From NCBI GenBank assembly GCA_052078155.1, contig JBQJBP010000005.1:62001-126000 (forward strand): DNA of 64,000 nt. Direction: 5' to 3'. Below, one piece after another: positions 16,499 to 25,130 of the stretch (the stretch's first letter is position 1; every line of letters begins with the position of its first letter). The stretch comes from CAXBMB01 sp052078155 (GTDB lineage Bacteria > Pseudomonadota > Alphaproteobacteria > Kiloniellales > DSM-21159). The notes under the pieces are model-generated. The model was given only the letters and a program-made list of their open reading frames with translations. It did not search any database and was not told where the DNA came from. A program made the position numbers and the translations under genes.

Positions 16499-16930
16499 TT
16501 ACGTTCTGCTGTAGCCGCGCCCGCGCATACATTCAGACAGACGCCAGCCATAACTCTGTTCTTCGCCGTAGCTGCGCAACTCAGCGGAGAAGTTCAGGCC
16601 CCGTGCGCTGAGATCCGTGGAGGAATTGCCTGAATTGATGTCCTGAGATACCTGCCTGTCGTGGCTCTGCACCGCGCGGGCATAAGCATTGCAGGTTTCC
16701 AGATCCTGACGAAGCTGCCGGTCTGTCACCCCCTGCTTAACCCAGGCGGACGCCCCACCAGGATCCCCCAACAAAGGAGACTGATTGGAACCGGCCGGTG
16801 TCGTGTACTGCACGGCGGCGCCATGATTGGGGCCGGTCTGACAGGCAGACAAGGTCAACAGCACAAGACCAACAGGTGCCAGCAAGAAAGTGGCACGACC
16901 AAAAGCAGATGTACGGGCAAACTGTGTCAT
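16499..16930 (-). CDS. Small predicted lipoprotein, function unknown
   Basis: A 143-residue protein with a hydrophobic N-terminal segment and lipobox LSAC at about residues 27-30 (Cys30). The mature part is hydrophilic, with two more cysteines (ETCNAYARA and SECMRGRGY). The C-terminal pattern, with a Cys-Met-Arg-Gly-x-Gly-Tyr, is seen in many small alphaproteobacterial lipoproteins of unknown role. AAGG precedes the ATG. It is divergent from sfsA. Confidence 0.72.
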   Translation of the reverse strand: MTQFARTSAFGRATFLLAPVGLVLLTLSACQTGPNHGAAVQYTTPAGSNQSPLLGDPGGASAWVKQGVTDRQLRQDLETCNAYARAVQSHDRQVSQDINSGNSSTDLSARGLNFSAELRSYGEEQSYGWRLSECMRGRGYSRT

Positions 16931-17184
16931 GGCCTTACCCTGTCTCGAGCGCCAAAAAAGTACAAGGCTTGCAACTCGCTTTCCGGTGGATTTCTAAAAA
17001 AAGTAACAGGAGTTTTCCGAACTTAAGCCCTGCCATCACAAGATAGTTGGCCTCCACCCCCTTGATTTTTGCCGCTTTACCGATTGACTCTGCCTTAAGG
17101 GTGACCTGCTGACGCGGCCTCTCACACAAGGGCCTGAAACGCAGTCGCCTGCTGTTTTTAACCCGCCCCTTTTCTCCTTCCCCT
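16931..17184. other. Intergenic region between the lipoprotein gene and the repeat at 17185
   Basis: No gene is supported. It must hold the minus-strand promoter of the lipoprotein gene; an upstream stretch is moderately AT-rich. The repeat element that follows fills the remainder up to sfsA. Confidence 0.4.
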
Positions 17185-17319
17185 TTAGAGCATGATCGGT
17201 TTAGTAAGAAGCGCTTGCGCTTGAAACTAAACCGTGAATCATCCTCTAAAACATTGAAAAGAGTTTCACGCTCTCAGCGTTATCACGAAGTGATTCCACT
17301 TAAACCGATTTGACTCTAG
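17185..17319 (+). repeat. Cloverleaf palindromic repeat, subfamily A, abutting sfsA
   Basis: A 135-bp copy of the element at 2973-3112, same orientation. Outer arms read TTAGAGCATGATCGGTTTAG and, on the right, ACTTAAACCGATTTGACTCTAG-type sequence. Internal hairpins are kept: AAGCGC/GCGCTT (slipped by one base), CGTGAA/TTCACG, ACGCT-CTC-AGCGT and ATCAC/GTGAT. It ends 10 bp before the sfsA start, and the AGAGG that likely serves as ribosome site overlaps its terminus. Confidence 0.92.
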
Positions 17320-17329
17320 AGGTTGTGCC

Positions 17330-18031
17330 ATGCGTTTTCCTGATCCTCTGGTCCCCGGACGGCTGGTGCGGCGCTACAAGCGCTTTTTGTCAGACGTGGA
17401 ACTGGAGTCGGGGGAGGTGGTGGTCGCCCACTGCGCCAACTCCGGCTCCATGAAAGGGTTGAAGGAACCCGGATCAGCGGTCTGGCTGTCACCGTCGCGC
17501 AATCCAAAACGCAAGCTGGCCTGGACCTGGGAACTGGTGGAAGCTGACGGGGCCTTGGTGGGCATCAACACCGGCCTGCCCAATGGCTTGGTGGCGGAAG
17601 CCATCGAGGCTGGGAAGATCACAGAACTGACAGGCTATGACAGCCTGCGTCGGGAGGTGAAATACGGTAAAAACAGCCGCATTGATCTGCTGCTGCAGGC
17701 CCAAGGCAAAGCCGACTGTTATGTGGAGGTCAAAAGCGTCACCCTGCGGGACAGCAAGGGAGCTGCCGCCTTTCCCGATGCGGTGACAGAGCGGGGCGCC
17801 AAACACCTGCGAGAGCTGGGGGATATGGTTGAAGCGGGCCAGCGGGCCGTCATGCTCTATCTTGCACAAAGGGCCGACTGCCCCCATTTCACCACTGCAC
17901 AGGATATTGACCCACAGTACGATGAAGAACTGCGCCGGGCCCTGGCCAGAGGTGTGGAAGCCTATTGCTACAGCTGTCAGCTCAGCCCGGAAGAAATTCT
18001 GTTGGAAAAGGCGCTGCCGGTCCGCCTCTAA
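17330..18031 (+). CDS. sfsA: SfsA family DNA/RNA nuclease (sugar fermentation stimulation protein)
   Basis: A 233-residue cytoplasmic protein that matches SfsA end to end: an N-terminal OB-like segment (GRLVRRYKRFLSDVEL), HCANSGSMKGL, a NPKRKLAWTWELVE block, then the nuclease-like domain with EVKYGKNSRIDLLL, CYVEVKSVTL (acidic and Lys residues of a PD-(D/E)XK-type site), FPDAVTERGAKHL and a C-terminal sandwich. SfsA was first described as raising maltose use in E. coli and later as a nuclease. The gene lies 270 bp before map, a common alphaproteobacterial neighbour. Its leader is almost wholly made of the repeat at 17185-17319. Confidence 0.93.
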   Translation: MRFPDPLVPGRLVRRYKRFLSDVELESGEVVVAHCANSGSMKGLKEPGSAVWLSPSRNPKRKLAWTWELVEADGALVGINTGLPNGLVAEAIEAGKITELTGYDSLRREVKYGKNSRIDLLLQAQGKADCYVEVKSVTLRDSKGAAAFPDAVTERGAKHLRELGDMVEAGQRAVMLYLAQRADCPHFTTAQDIDPQYDEELRRALARGVEAYCYSCQLSPEEILLEKALPVRL

Positions 18032-18054
18032 TCTCAAAGGGGGCGCGCTCTTGA

Positions 18055-18165
18055 TGGACGCGCTTTGCACGGGCACCAAAAGCGTGACTCATCGTCTAAA
18101 ACTCTATGAAGAGGCAAACGCACGCCTGGCGATTTATCACGGACTGAGATCGCTTACCCGGGTAT
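18055..18165 (+). repeat. Diverged copy of the cloverleaf repeat between sfsA and map
   Basis: Aligns to the middle of the 2973-3112 copy: CGCGCTTTGC, CGTGACTCATC, TCTAAAAC, AGAGGCAAACGCACGC and TTATCAC are shared in order and spacing. The terminal TCTAG ends are lost. It is an old, decayed copy. Confidence 0.65.
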
Positions 18166-18252
18166 GACTTAAGCGACCGGGCTCTGGCGGTTTGCAAAGG
18201 CCGGGAAGATCGGCAAAAATCGGGGCCTTCATCCCCACTACAGCTGGACAGC

Positions 18253-18276
18253 GGAAGACAGTCCCTTTTGTCTTCC
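18253..18276 (+). promoter_or_regulatory. Hairpin in the map leader
   Basis: GGAAGACA (18253-18260) pairs perfectly with TGTCTTCC (18269-18276) around an 8-nt loop. The stem ends 11 bp before the AGGAAG ribosome site of map, so it lies in the 5' leader. No T run follows at once. A regulatory role is possible but unproven. Confidence 0.4.
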
Positions 18277-18300
18277 CTAAACGGATCAGGAAGAAACACC

Positions 18301-19107
18301 ATGGCTCTTGCCGAAGATCAGCGGCGCATCCCCATCCACGGGCCGGAAGATTTCGAAGGCATGCGCAAAGCCGGGCGACTGGCTGCCGAAACCCTTGATT
18401 ACATCGCACCTTTCGTAAAGGCCGGGGTGACAACGGGACATATCGACAAGCTGGTTCATGACTTCATGAGTGACCATGGGGCCAAACTGGCGACCCTGGG
18501 CTATCGCGGCTATCCGAAGTCCTGCTGCATCTCCATCAACCATGTGGTCTGCCACGGCATTCCCAGTGACGACCGGAAATTCAAGGACGGTGACATCGCC
18601 AACATTGATGTCACCTGCATCCTGGATGGCTGGTATGGGGACACCAGCCGCATGTTCCTGATCGGCAAGGTGCCGGTGAAAGCCAAACGCCTGGTGGAGA
18701 TCACGTTCGATTCCATGTGGAAAGGCATTGAAGTGGTCAAGCCGGGCGCAACCCTGGGCGACATCGGTCATGCCATTCAAAGCTATGCGGAAGCCGCCCG
18801 CTTCTCCGTGGTGCGCGATTTCTGCGGACATGGTCTTGGCCGGGTTTTCCATGATGCCCCCTCGGTCATGCACTACGGCAAGCCCGGTGCAGGAACCGTG
18901 CTGCAGGAAGGCATGTTCTTCACCATCGAACCCATGATCAATGCCGGTAAGTTTGATGTGAAAATCCTGGACGACGGCTGGACCGCTGTAACCCGCGACC
19001 GCTCACTGTCTGCCCAGTTCGAACACTCACTGGCCGTCACGGCTGATGGCTACGAGGTCTTTACCGCCTCCCCTAAAGGCTGGGACAAGCCCCCCTACCT
19101 GGACTAG
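18301..19107 (+). CDS. map: Type I methionine aminopeptidase
   Basis: A 268-residue metallopeptidase that removes the initiator methionine from new proteins. All five metal ligands are visible: Asp in NIDVTC, Asp in DTSRMF, His in CGHGLG, Glu in TIEPM and Glu in FEHSLAV. The catalytic His is in the CHGIP segment. The C-terminal tail (FTASPKGWDKPPYLD) is the usual alphaproteobacterial extension. The ATG at 18301 is preceded by AGGAAG at 18288-18293; the in-frame ATG at 18268 is less likely. A terminator follows. In many relatives sfsA, map and radC are neighbours; here radC is 3.4 kb further on. Confidence 0.95.
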   Translation: MALAEDQRRIPIHGPEDFEGMRKAGRLAAETLDYIAPFVKAGVTTGHIDKLVHDFMSDHGAKLATLGYRGYPKSCCISINHVVCHGIPSDDRKFKDGDIANIDVTCILDGWYGDTSRMFLIGKVPVKAKRLVEITFDSMWKGIEVVKPGATLGDIGHAIQSYAEAARFSVVRDFCGHGLGRVFHDAPSVMHYGKPGAGTVLQEGMFFTIEPMINAGKFDVKILDDGWTAVTRDRSLSAQFEHSLAVTADGYEVFTASPKGWDKPPYLD

Positions 19108-19130
19108 ACCGGTTCTGCTCCAAACACAGA

Positions 19131-19166
19131 AAAGGCCCCGCGTTTAACAGCACCGGGCCTTTTTTT
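19131..19166 (+). terminator. Rho-independent terminator of map
   Basis: AAAGGCCC pairs with GGGCCTTT across a loop of about 16 nt and ends in seven T residues, 23 bp after the map stop codon. Confidence 0.85.
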
Positions 19167-19322
19167 GTGTCTGCTGTCTGAGCTCTTGGTTTGCCGCCAG
19201 CTTCTCTGAAGATGAAAAGGCGTTCCGGCGAACAATCTAAACCTGTTATCTTTGCTGAATGACCTCTTGAGGCAAATGACAAAAAACCAGGCCAGGCAGG
19301 CAGGACAGCAGGAGAGACCCCC

Positions 19323-20660
19323 ATGGCTTTTTCAGATCTGCGCGGCCTTCAGTTAACGGCAGCTTCCGGCGAAACGCTGACGTCGTTTGAAAAGGCTCTG
19401 GATGGCTATCTTGGCACCTATGGCGATCCCGTTGCCCTGCTGGATGACCTCTTGCAGGAAGATCCCGGCTTCATCATGGGGCACTGCCTGCATGCCGCCC
19501 TCCACCTGCTGGCCTTTGAACGGGACGCGTTGGTTTCTGTCGCCGACAGCCTGGAAAAGCTGGAGGATCTGGAAGAGACAGCCAATGACAGTGAACAGGC
19601 TCACATTGCCGCGCTCAGGACCTTCTACGCAGGTGACCTGCGCGGTGCGGTAGATCACTGGGAAAAAGCCCTGCTGTTAAACCCGCGCGACCTGATGGCC
19701 CTGCGTCTGTGCCACGATCTGGCGTTTTTCCTGGGCGATCGCCTTAACCTGCGTGACACCGTTGGACGGGTCCGTGCGACCTGGAGCCCCGACCTGCCCG
19801 GCTATGGCTATCTGGTGGGCATGCATGCCTTTGGTCTGGAAGAATGCGGTGACTATGCCCGGGCGGAGGAAGCCGGTCGCCAGGCGCTGGAAATCAACGC
19901 AAAGGACAGCTGGGCTGTTCATGCCGTGGCCCACGTCATGGAGATGATGGGGCGGCAAGACGATGGCATTGCCTGGCTGACCTCCCGGGAAGCGGACTGG
20001 ACCGACGACAATTTCTTCGCCGTCCACAATTGGTGGCATCTGGCGCTCTATCATCTGGACCTGGGCCAGATGGACAAGGTCATGGCCCTCTATGACGGCC
20101 CCATTCGTGGCGACAAATCCCAAACCCCGCTGGATCTGGTTGACGCCTCAGCCCTGCTCTGGCGCCTGGAGCTGCTGAATGACCCCGCCGGCCAGAGCCG
20201 CTGGCCAGAAGTGATTGAAAGCTGGGACAGCTATGCCCATGACGGTGTCTATGGTTTCAATGACTGGCACGTGATGATGGGGCTTGCCGCAACCAAGCGT
20301 TTTTCAGAAGCCGAAGCGCTGCTCAAAGCCATGACCAGCGCCGCCAACGGCCCGGACAGCACCTACAAAACCGGTTTGGTCCATCTGGGTCTGACTGCCT
20401 GCAAGGGGTTCCTGGCTTTCGGCCAGGGACGCTACAAAGAGGCGGCAGAGCTGCTGCTGCCCATTCGCCACCGGGCAGCCGACTTTGGCGGTAGCCATGC
20501 CCAGCGCGACATTCTCAGCTGGACCGCCCTGGAAGCCCTGTTGCGCGACGGGCAGTTCAACCTGGCCTCGGCCCTGATCAACGAACGCTGTGAGCTCAAA
20601 CCCAGCAGCCCGCAAAACCGGACCCTCGCCACCCGGGCCTCTGGAGCCATATCGCATTAA
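19323..20660 (+). CDS. TPR-repeat protein of the TTC38 family
   Basis: A 445-residue helical-repeat protein. It shows the distinctive blocks of tetratricopeptide repeat protein 38 homologues: HAALHLLAFERDAL, GYLVGMHAFGLEECG, AVHAVAHVMEMMGR and HNWWHLALYHLDLG, with conserved His and Trp residues in the helices. TTC38 proteins occur in bacteria and animals; no biochemical role is established. The start ATG follows GGAGAGACCCC. Its TAA stop coincides with the first bases of a truncated repeat element (20657-20721), so the natural C-terminus may have been changed by the insertion; the protein length is nonetheless close to the usual 440-470 residues. Confidence 0.83.
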   Translation: MAFSDLRGLQLTAASGETLTSFEKALDGYLGTYGDPVALLDDLLQEDPGFIMGHCLHAALHLLAFERDALVSVADSLEKLEDLEETANDSEQAHIAALRTFYAGDLRGAVDHWEKALLLNPRDLMALRLCHDLAFFLGDRLNLRDTVGRVRATWSPDLPGYGYLVGMHAFGLEECGDYARAEEAGRQALEINAKDSWAVHAVAHVMEMMGRQDDGIAWLTSREADWTDDNFFAVHNWWHLALYHLDLGQMDKVMALYDGPIRGDKSQTPLDLVDASALLWRLELLNDPAGQSRWPEVIESWDSYAHDGVYGFNDWHVMMGLAATKRFSEAEALLKAMTSAANGPDSTYKTGLVHLGLTACKGFLAFGQGRYKEAAELLLPIRHRAADFGGSHAQRDILSWTALEALLRDGQFNLASALINERCELKPSSPQNRTLATRASGAISH

Positions 20661-20721
20661 GTGAACTCACTGCGTGATAACGTTTGAAGCGTGAAACTCT
20701 CTTCAATGTATGAGATGAGAA
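20657..20721 (-). repeat. Truncated cloverleaf repeat at the end of the TTC38-like gene
   Basis: Matches the 32904-33039 copy from TTAAGTG through ACTCACTNCGTGATAAC, TTGAAG-GTGAAACTCTCTTCA and then fades. Both terminal CTAGAG ends are missing. The stop codon TAA of the upstream gene is part of the matching TTAAGTG. Confidence 0.8.
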
Positions 20722-20791
20722 TTCAGCCCTGGGCTTTGTGCAGGTGAGATGTCAGCAAAGCCCGTTCCATTCTTTGGTCAAGGGAAGGTCT

Positions 20792-21346
20792 TCACTCATC
20801 GCGGCCGCGTTCTGTTCCGGGTTTTGCCTGTTCACAACTGTAACTGCCCAGATGCAAAGGTCCGCCGCCATCTGCTGCCCGATCCGGCTTCAGGCTGAGG
20901 CCCTGAAGCGTGCGCCGGTTTCCGACCTTGTTGTAGGAAAGCGACAACTGCCACAAAGCCTCATTGCCCGGCAAAGTCGCCAGACAGGTAACGGACTGGA
21001 AAAGCGCGCCGCCATTGCCCCAGGAGCAGGAGAAGTACCTTTCTTTCCCGGGCAGCCGCGGGGAGGTCGACACCAGAAGCACCCGCTTTTCATACTCCAG
21101 CAGCACCAGTTCATTGTCGGGTCGCATGCCCGGCTTGTTGCAGAGGAAGATCTGGGTTCCGACCTGAGGTTTTCGTTCAGCCTGGGCGAAAGACAGCTGC
21201 TGGACAACAAGGCTACCCAACAGACCCAGACAGAGTACCGACATCCAGCCCACTGAACCTCTGGCGGTGGTTTTGGTGACCACGCTGGTGGCCAGCCTGA
21301 GGATTGCTTGAAACCGCCGTCTGCTACTCTCGCCCTCAGGTCGCAT
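20792..21346 (-). CDS. Predicted secreted or membrane-anchored protein, unknown function
   Basis: Up to 184 residues. A hydrophobic segment (SVLCLGLLGSLVVQQLSFAQA) looks like a signal peptide if translation starts at the internal ATG at 21244, or a signal anchor if it starts at 21346. The mature part is hydrophilic, with cysteines in IFLCNKPG, FSCSWGNGG, VTCLATLPG and YSCEQ, suggesting disulfides outside the cytoplasm. No family recognised. It is convergent with the TTC38-like gene. The opposite-strand open frame lacks these features. Confidence 0.6.
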   Translation of the reverse strand: MRPEGESSRRRFQAILRLATSVVTKTTARGSVGWMSVLCLGLLGSLVVQQLSFAQAERKPQVGTQIFLCNKPGMRPDNELVLLEYEKRVLLVSTSPRLPGKERYFSCSWGNGGALFQSVTCLATLPGNEALWQLSLSYNKVGNRRTLQGLSLKPDRAADGGGPLHLGSYSCEQAKPGTERGRDE

Positions 21347-21536
21347 CGGTTTTTCCCATTTTGCCCAATACAGGTTGAAAAACTAACTGCTAGAGTTTGC
21401 TGGAAAACTATCCCGTTTCCCCTTCACGGCGGTCAAGCAGGGATTGCCAAACAGACCGCTCTCATCACGAGGGCTCTGTCCTGTATTTCACAGCCGTGCC
21501 CCGTCGCCGCAGCAGTTTCCAGGAGGCTTGCCCATC

Positions 21537-22433
21537 ATGTCCTTATCCACCGCACCCCAATCCTCCCTAGCGCTGTCTTTCGAGCCTCTGCATCCCGAAT
21601 TCGGCGCACGGGTTACCGGTCTGGACCTGACGCGCCCTCTGTCCGATGACGAACTGACGGCCCTTCGCGCGGCCATCGATCGCTACTCGGTGCTCTGCAT
21701 CTCAAATCCGGAGATGACCGACGAGAAACACCTTGCCTTCACCCGCCAGCTGGGCGAACCGGAAGCAGAGCATGTGAAGTTCGGCAAGACCGGGGTGGTG
21801 GACTACTTTGGAACCGTGGGCAACGTCTCTCCGGAAGACGGCAGCAAGAAGGGCAATGCCCACGCCAATACCCATTACCAGACCGGCAACCAGCTTTGGC
21901 ATTCTGATTCCTCGTTTCGGGAAACCCCTTCTTTCGTGTCTATTCTGCATGGCTATGAAGTGCCCGGCGAAGATGGACAGACCCTCTTTGCCTCCATGCG
22001 CTCCGCCTACGCGCGCCTGCCGGAGGATTTGAAACAGGAAATCGAAGACCTGAACGTCACCCACGATTACGTCTTCTCCCGCAGCCAGGTCGCCCCGGTG
22101 GATCCGAACCACGCAGCCTCCCTTCCGCCGGTCACCCACAAGCTGGTCAAAACCAATCCCGGCACCGGGGAGAAAAACTACTATGTGGGATCCCACGCCC
22201 GCTCGATCCCCGGGTACAGCGGCATGGACAGCCGCCGCCTGCTGGATGATCTGCTGTCCCGGGCTGTGGCACCGGAACATGTCTATGCCCATAGCTGGAA
22301 GGTGGGCGACACGGTGATCTGGGACAACCGCTGCATCCTGCACCGCGGCGGCGGCTATGATGCGGATCGCTGGCGCCGCTACCTGCGCCAGACCCGTGTG
22401 GTGGGCGACAGCAAAGGCGTCATTCCCAGCTGA
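21537..22433 (+). CDS. TauD/TfdA family Fe(II)/2-oxoglutarate dioxygenase
   Basis: A 298-residue cytoplasmic dioxygenase. The iron site is WHSDSSF (H-x-D) with the distal His in LHRGGGY; a downstream Arg in RRYLRQTRV should hold 2-oxoglutarate. The order and length match taurine, 2,4-D and related dioxygenases. The start ATG at 21537 is set by an AGGAGG at 21521; the frame is open further upstream but without a start signal. No sulfonate transport genes are nearby, so the substrate is unknown. It stands alone between convergent and same-strand genes. Confidence 0.88.
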   Translation: MSLSTAPQSSLALSFEPLHPEFGARVTGLDLTRPLSDDELTALRAAIDRYSVLCISNPEMTDEKHLAFTRQLGEPEAEHVKFGKTGVVDYFGTVGNVSPEDGSKKGNAHANTHYQTGNQLWHSDSSFRETPSFVSILHGYEVPGEDGQTLFASMRSAYARLPEDLKQEIEDLNVTHDYVFSRSQVAPVDPNHAASLPPVTHKLVKTNPGTGEKNYYVGSHARSIPGYSGMDSRRLLDDLLSRAVAPEHVYAHSWKVGDTVIWDNRCILHRGGGYDADRWRRYLRQTRVVGDSKGVIPS

Positions 22434-22556
22434 CCCGGAACGGCTTTTCTCCAAATAAGAGAATTTTCTTGCCGCCTCTCCCGCTGATCGCGCAGACTGA
22501 TGCCTCCGGCTCACGTCTTGAATTGTGCGACCCAATCGCGGTTTTCGGGAAAGGCT

Positions 22557-23276
22557 ATGGCAGGCAGCGACACGCAAGCAGATAAGGCAACGGCCCAGGA
22601 CGGCCAAGCCATGAAGAGCGGCCATCGTGCCAGGCTGAGGGCCCGCTTGCTGGACCGGGGTGGCGGCGCTCTGGCGGACTATGAACTGCTGGAAACCCTG
22701 CTCTTTGCCGCCCATGCCCGCAAAGACACCAAGCCCATCGCCAAGGCCCTGCTGAAACGCTTTGGCAGTCTGGCCCGGGTTTTCAATGCGTCAGATCAGG
22801 ATCTGCTGTCTGTCGATGGTATGGGGCAGTCATCGCTTGCCAGCTTTCGCCTGACCCAGGAAATTGCCCGCCGCTTTACCCTGGAAGAAGCCAAGGGACA
22901 GTCCGTGCTCAACTCCTGGGACAAACTGCTGGCCTATTGCCGGGTCCAGCTGGCCCATGAGCAGGTGGAGAATTTCCATCTGCTGTTTCTGGACCAGAAG
23001 AACCACCTGATCGCCGATGAAAGACAACAGCGCGGCACAGTCAATCACACGCCCGTTTATCCCCGCGAAGTGATCAAGCGGGCTCTGGAACTGAATGCCA
23101 CTGCCCTGATCCTGGTGCACAATCACCCCTCCGGCGATCCGACGCCCTCGAAAGCTGATATCGCCATGACGCGGGAGATCAAAGCCGCCGCCGAGAAGCT
23201 CTCCATTCAGATTCATGACCACCTGATCATCGGCAAAAAAGGCCATTCCTCCTTCAAGAGCCTGGGCCTGCTGTAG
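22557..23276 (+). CDS. radC: RadC family JAB/MPN-domain protein
   Basis: A 239-residue protein with an N-terminal helix-hairpin-helix region (LLETLLFAAHARKDTKPIAK, LSVDGMGQSSLASFRL) and a C-terminal MPN+/JAMM domain whose zinc motif HNHPSGDPTPSKADI is complete (H-x-H-x10-D). RadC proteins were once linked to DNA repair, but the role is unresolved. The ATG at 22557 is my choice; an earlier in-frame ATG at 22500 is possible. Just after its stop codon the base composition drops sharply. Confidence 0.92.
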   Translation: MAGSDTQADKATAQDGQAMKSGHRARLRARLLDRGGGALADYELLETLLFAAHARKDTKPIAKALLKRFGSLARVFNASDQDLLSVDGMGQSSLASFRLTQEIARRFTLEEAKGQSVLNSWDKLLAYCRVQLAHEQVENFHLLFLDQKNHLIADERQQRGTVNHTPVYPREVIKRALELNATALILVHNHPSGDPTPSKADIAMTREIKAAAEKLSIQIHDHLIIGKKGHSSFKSLGLL

Positions 23277-23363
23277 AAAGAAAACAATCGAGAACAATTT
23301 TGAGTAGATTATATCATCAATTAATGCATTATGGATAATCCAAACTACTCTTAGGAGAATAAA

Positions 23364-23738
23364 ATGCAGATAAAATTATCAATAGTAGCTTTTCTTGCAG
23401 TTGTTACAGCAATTTCGGCCCACACAGCCAGTGCGCAAACAGTTAACGTAGGAGAAACAGTTAACTGGCATCTTAAAGAAGGAACTAACAATCAGGAGAC
23501 TATTGACTCAGATAGCCATCATTATTGGTGGGCTATTTGGGTAAACCCAGGAAGCTATGAAGCAAAAGCATTCGCAAGGGACGTGTCATCCCCTTATGAG
23601 AGAATTGAAATTCCAAAAGGTACCGTAAAACTAATTTGCGCTAAGAATTTGGAGGTGTTTGTGTCCAAGTGGTCACAGAACAATCGCGATATACAATACG
23701 GGTCCGCGACAAAAATAGTCGGTTGCGATCCTCATTGA
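23364..23738 (+). CDS. Small secreted protein on AT-rich DNA, unknown function
   Basis: A 124-residue protein with a clean signal peptide (residues 1-24, cleavage after ASAQ). The mature part of about 100 residues has two cysteines (LICAKN and VGCDPH) that could form a disulfide, many Trp and Tyr residues, and looks like a small beta-sandwich. AGGAG at 23354 gives a good ribosome site. It lies in a patch of low-GC DNA that starts right after radC. The serine hydrolase frame overlaps its 3' end by 70 bp. No family recognised. Confidence 0.65.
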   Translation: MQIKLSIVAFLAVVTAISAHTASAQTVNVGETVNWHLKEGTNNQETIDSDSHHYWWAIWVNPGSYEAKAFARDVSSPYERIEIPKGTVKLICAKNLEVFVSKWSQNNRDIQYGSATKIVGCDPH

Positions 23739-25081
23739 CACCCATCTTAGTATTGCCCTATCTCTTCAAAACAGCGGAGCGAAGGGCAATACGTTTATCT
23801 GGTTTTCTAAAACTCAGTTGTGATTTTCCGACTGCGATACCTAGACGATACAAAACGACAAAGTGCTTCGTACTTCTGATTCTATTGGTATCATCAGGAA
23901 ACAGTAGCGCCCAAGAAGATGTTGGAAACAACCTTACGGGCCAGGAGTTTAGTGCAACTGAAATCGCCGAAGTAAACACTCCCCCAAAAGCGGAAAATGA
24001 CGGCTGGCCTGTTTCCCAGCTGTCAACGGAAGGGATAGATCCCGCCGCCATCGCCCTGCTGCACAAACGCATCAAAGCAGGAGAGTACGTCAATCTGCAC
24101 AGTCTGCTGATTGCCCGTCATGGCAAACTGGTGAGTGAAGCCTATTTTGGCAGTTTCACCAGCCAGAGCTCCCAGCAACGCAAAGCCTATGGCCGCCAGA
24201 CTCTGCACCAGACCCGTTCTTCCTTCAAAAGCGTGACGGGTCTGCTCGCTGGCATTGCCGTGACCGAGGGGATCATCAGCCTGGATGACAAGCTGATGCC
24301 TTTGCTGAGTGACTATCAGGACACCCCGACGACGGACCCGCGCAAAGAGGACATCACCCTGGGGCAGCTGCTCAACATGACATCCGGTTTTGACTGTGCG
24401 GAAATGCCCGGCGATCGTCCCCAGCGGGAAAAGGAACTGCGCGATCCCTTCAACATGGTGCGCAGCCATGCAGGCCAGCCCATGAGCGACCAACCGGGCC
24501 GAACCTGGCGCTACTGTTCCAGCAATCCCATGCTCTTTGGTTTTGCCCTGCAGGCGGCTCTGACACGCCAAAACCTGGGCACCGTCAAGCACCTGCTGGA
24601 CAGCCGGATGATGACACCTCTTGGCATTGGCAGCTACAAGACGGGCTTTTCGCCCCAGCGTCTGATGTACCTGCACGGGGGGCAAAAAATGCGCCCGCGG
24701 GATCTGATGAAGTTTGGGCAGCTGCTGGTATCAGAAGGGCGCTGGCGCGGCTACCAGGTGGTGCCGGAAAGCTGGGTTGAAGATCTGCTCAGTCCCGGTG
24801 TGCCGACAGACTGGTCCTGGACCGCCTCCCTGGGCAGCGCGCCACAGTTCCAGCGCCCGTCCCGCTATCGCTACCAATGGTTCCAGACACGGATCCCTCT
24901 GGCCGGAGAAGACCTGACGGTCTTTCATTCCTGGGGCAACGGGGGCCAGTTTATCCTCGCCGTACCTGATCTGGACTTGGTGGTCACCAGTACTGCTGGA
25001 AACTACGGTGAGGAAAGAGCGGAAGAGCAGATGCAGATCTTTCATCTGCTCTATCACGCCATCCTGCCCGCAATTTCATAG
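23669..25081 (+). CDS. Beta-lactamase class C-like serine hydrolase with irregular N-terminus
   Basis: The catalytic part, from about residue 115, is a penicillin-binding-protein-like serine hydrolase: SxxK in RSSFKSVTG, the Tyr/Asn motif in RYCSSNPM and a GNGGQF segment replacing the third KTG-type motif. Members include esterases, peptidases and 6-aminohexanoate hydrolases. The front is odd. The frame opens with a GTG inside the previous gene, and a good signal peptide (KTTKCFVLLILLVSSGNSSA) begins at about residue 62 with no ATG, GTG or TTG close before it; the only near match is an ATA at about 23837. The first 320 bp are AT-rich like the upstream patch, and the rest is GC-rich like the chromosome. 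The start is therefore uncertain and the gene may be a fusion or lack a normal start. Confidence 0.7.
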   Translation: MVTEQSRYTIRVRDKNSRLRSSLTPILVLPYLFKTAERRAIRLSGFLKLSCDFPTAIPRRYKTTKCFVLLILLVSSGNSSAQEDVGNNLTGQEFSATEIAEVNTPPKAENDGWPVSQLSTEGIDPAAIALLHKRIKAGEYVNLHSLLIARHGKLVSEAYFGSFTSQSSQQRKAYGRQTLHQTRSSFKSVTGLLAGIAVTEGIISLDDKLMPLLSDYQDTPTTDPRKEDITLGQLLNMTSGFDCAEMPGDRPQREKELRDPFNMVRSHAGQPMSDQPGRTWRYCSSNPMLFGFALQAALTRQNLGTVKHLLDSRMMTPLGIGSYKTGFSPQRLMYLHGGQKMRPRDLMKFGQLLVSEGRWRGYQVVPESWVEDLLSPGVPTDWSWTASLGSAPQFQRPSRYRYQWFQTRIPLAGEDLTVFHSWGNGGQFILAVPDLDLVVTSTAGNYGEERAEEQMQIFHLLYHAILPAIS

Positions 25082-25130
25082 ACACCTTTATGCGGCACGA
25101 CTGGATGTCACAAACCAACCTGACTGGAGA

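Noticed and set aside
20738..21256. 172-codon plus-strand frame opposite the predicted secreted protein
   Set aside because: Lacks a start signal, and the minus-strand frame has a signal peptide and evenly spaced cysteines.
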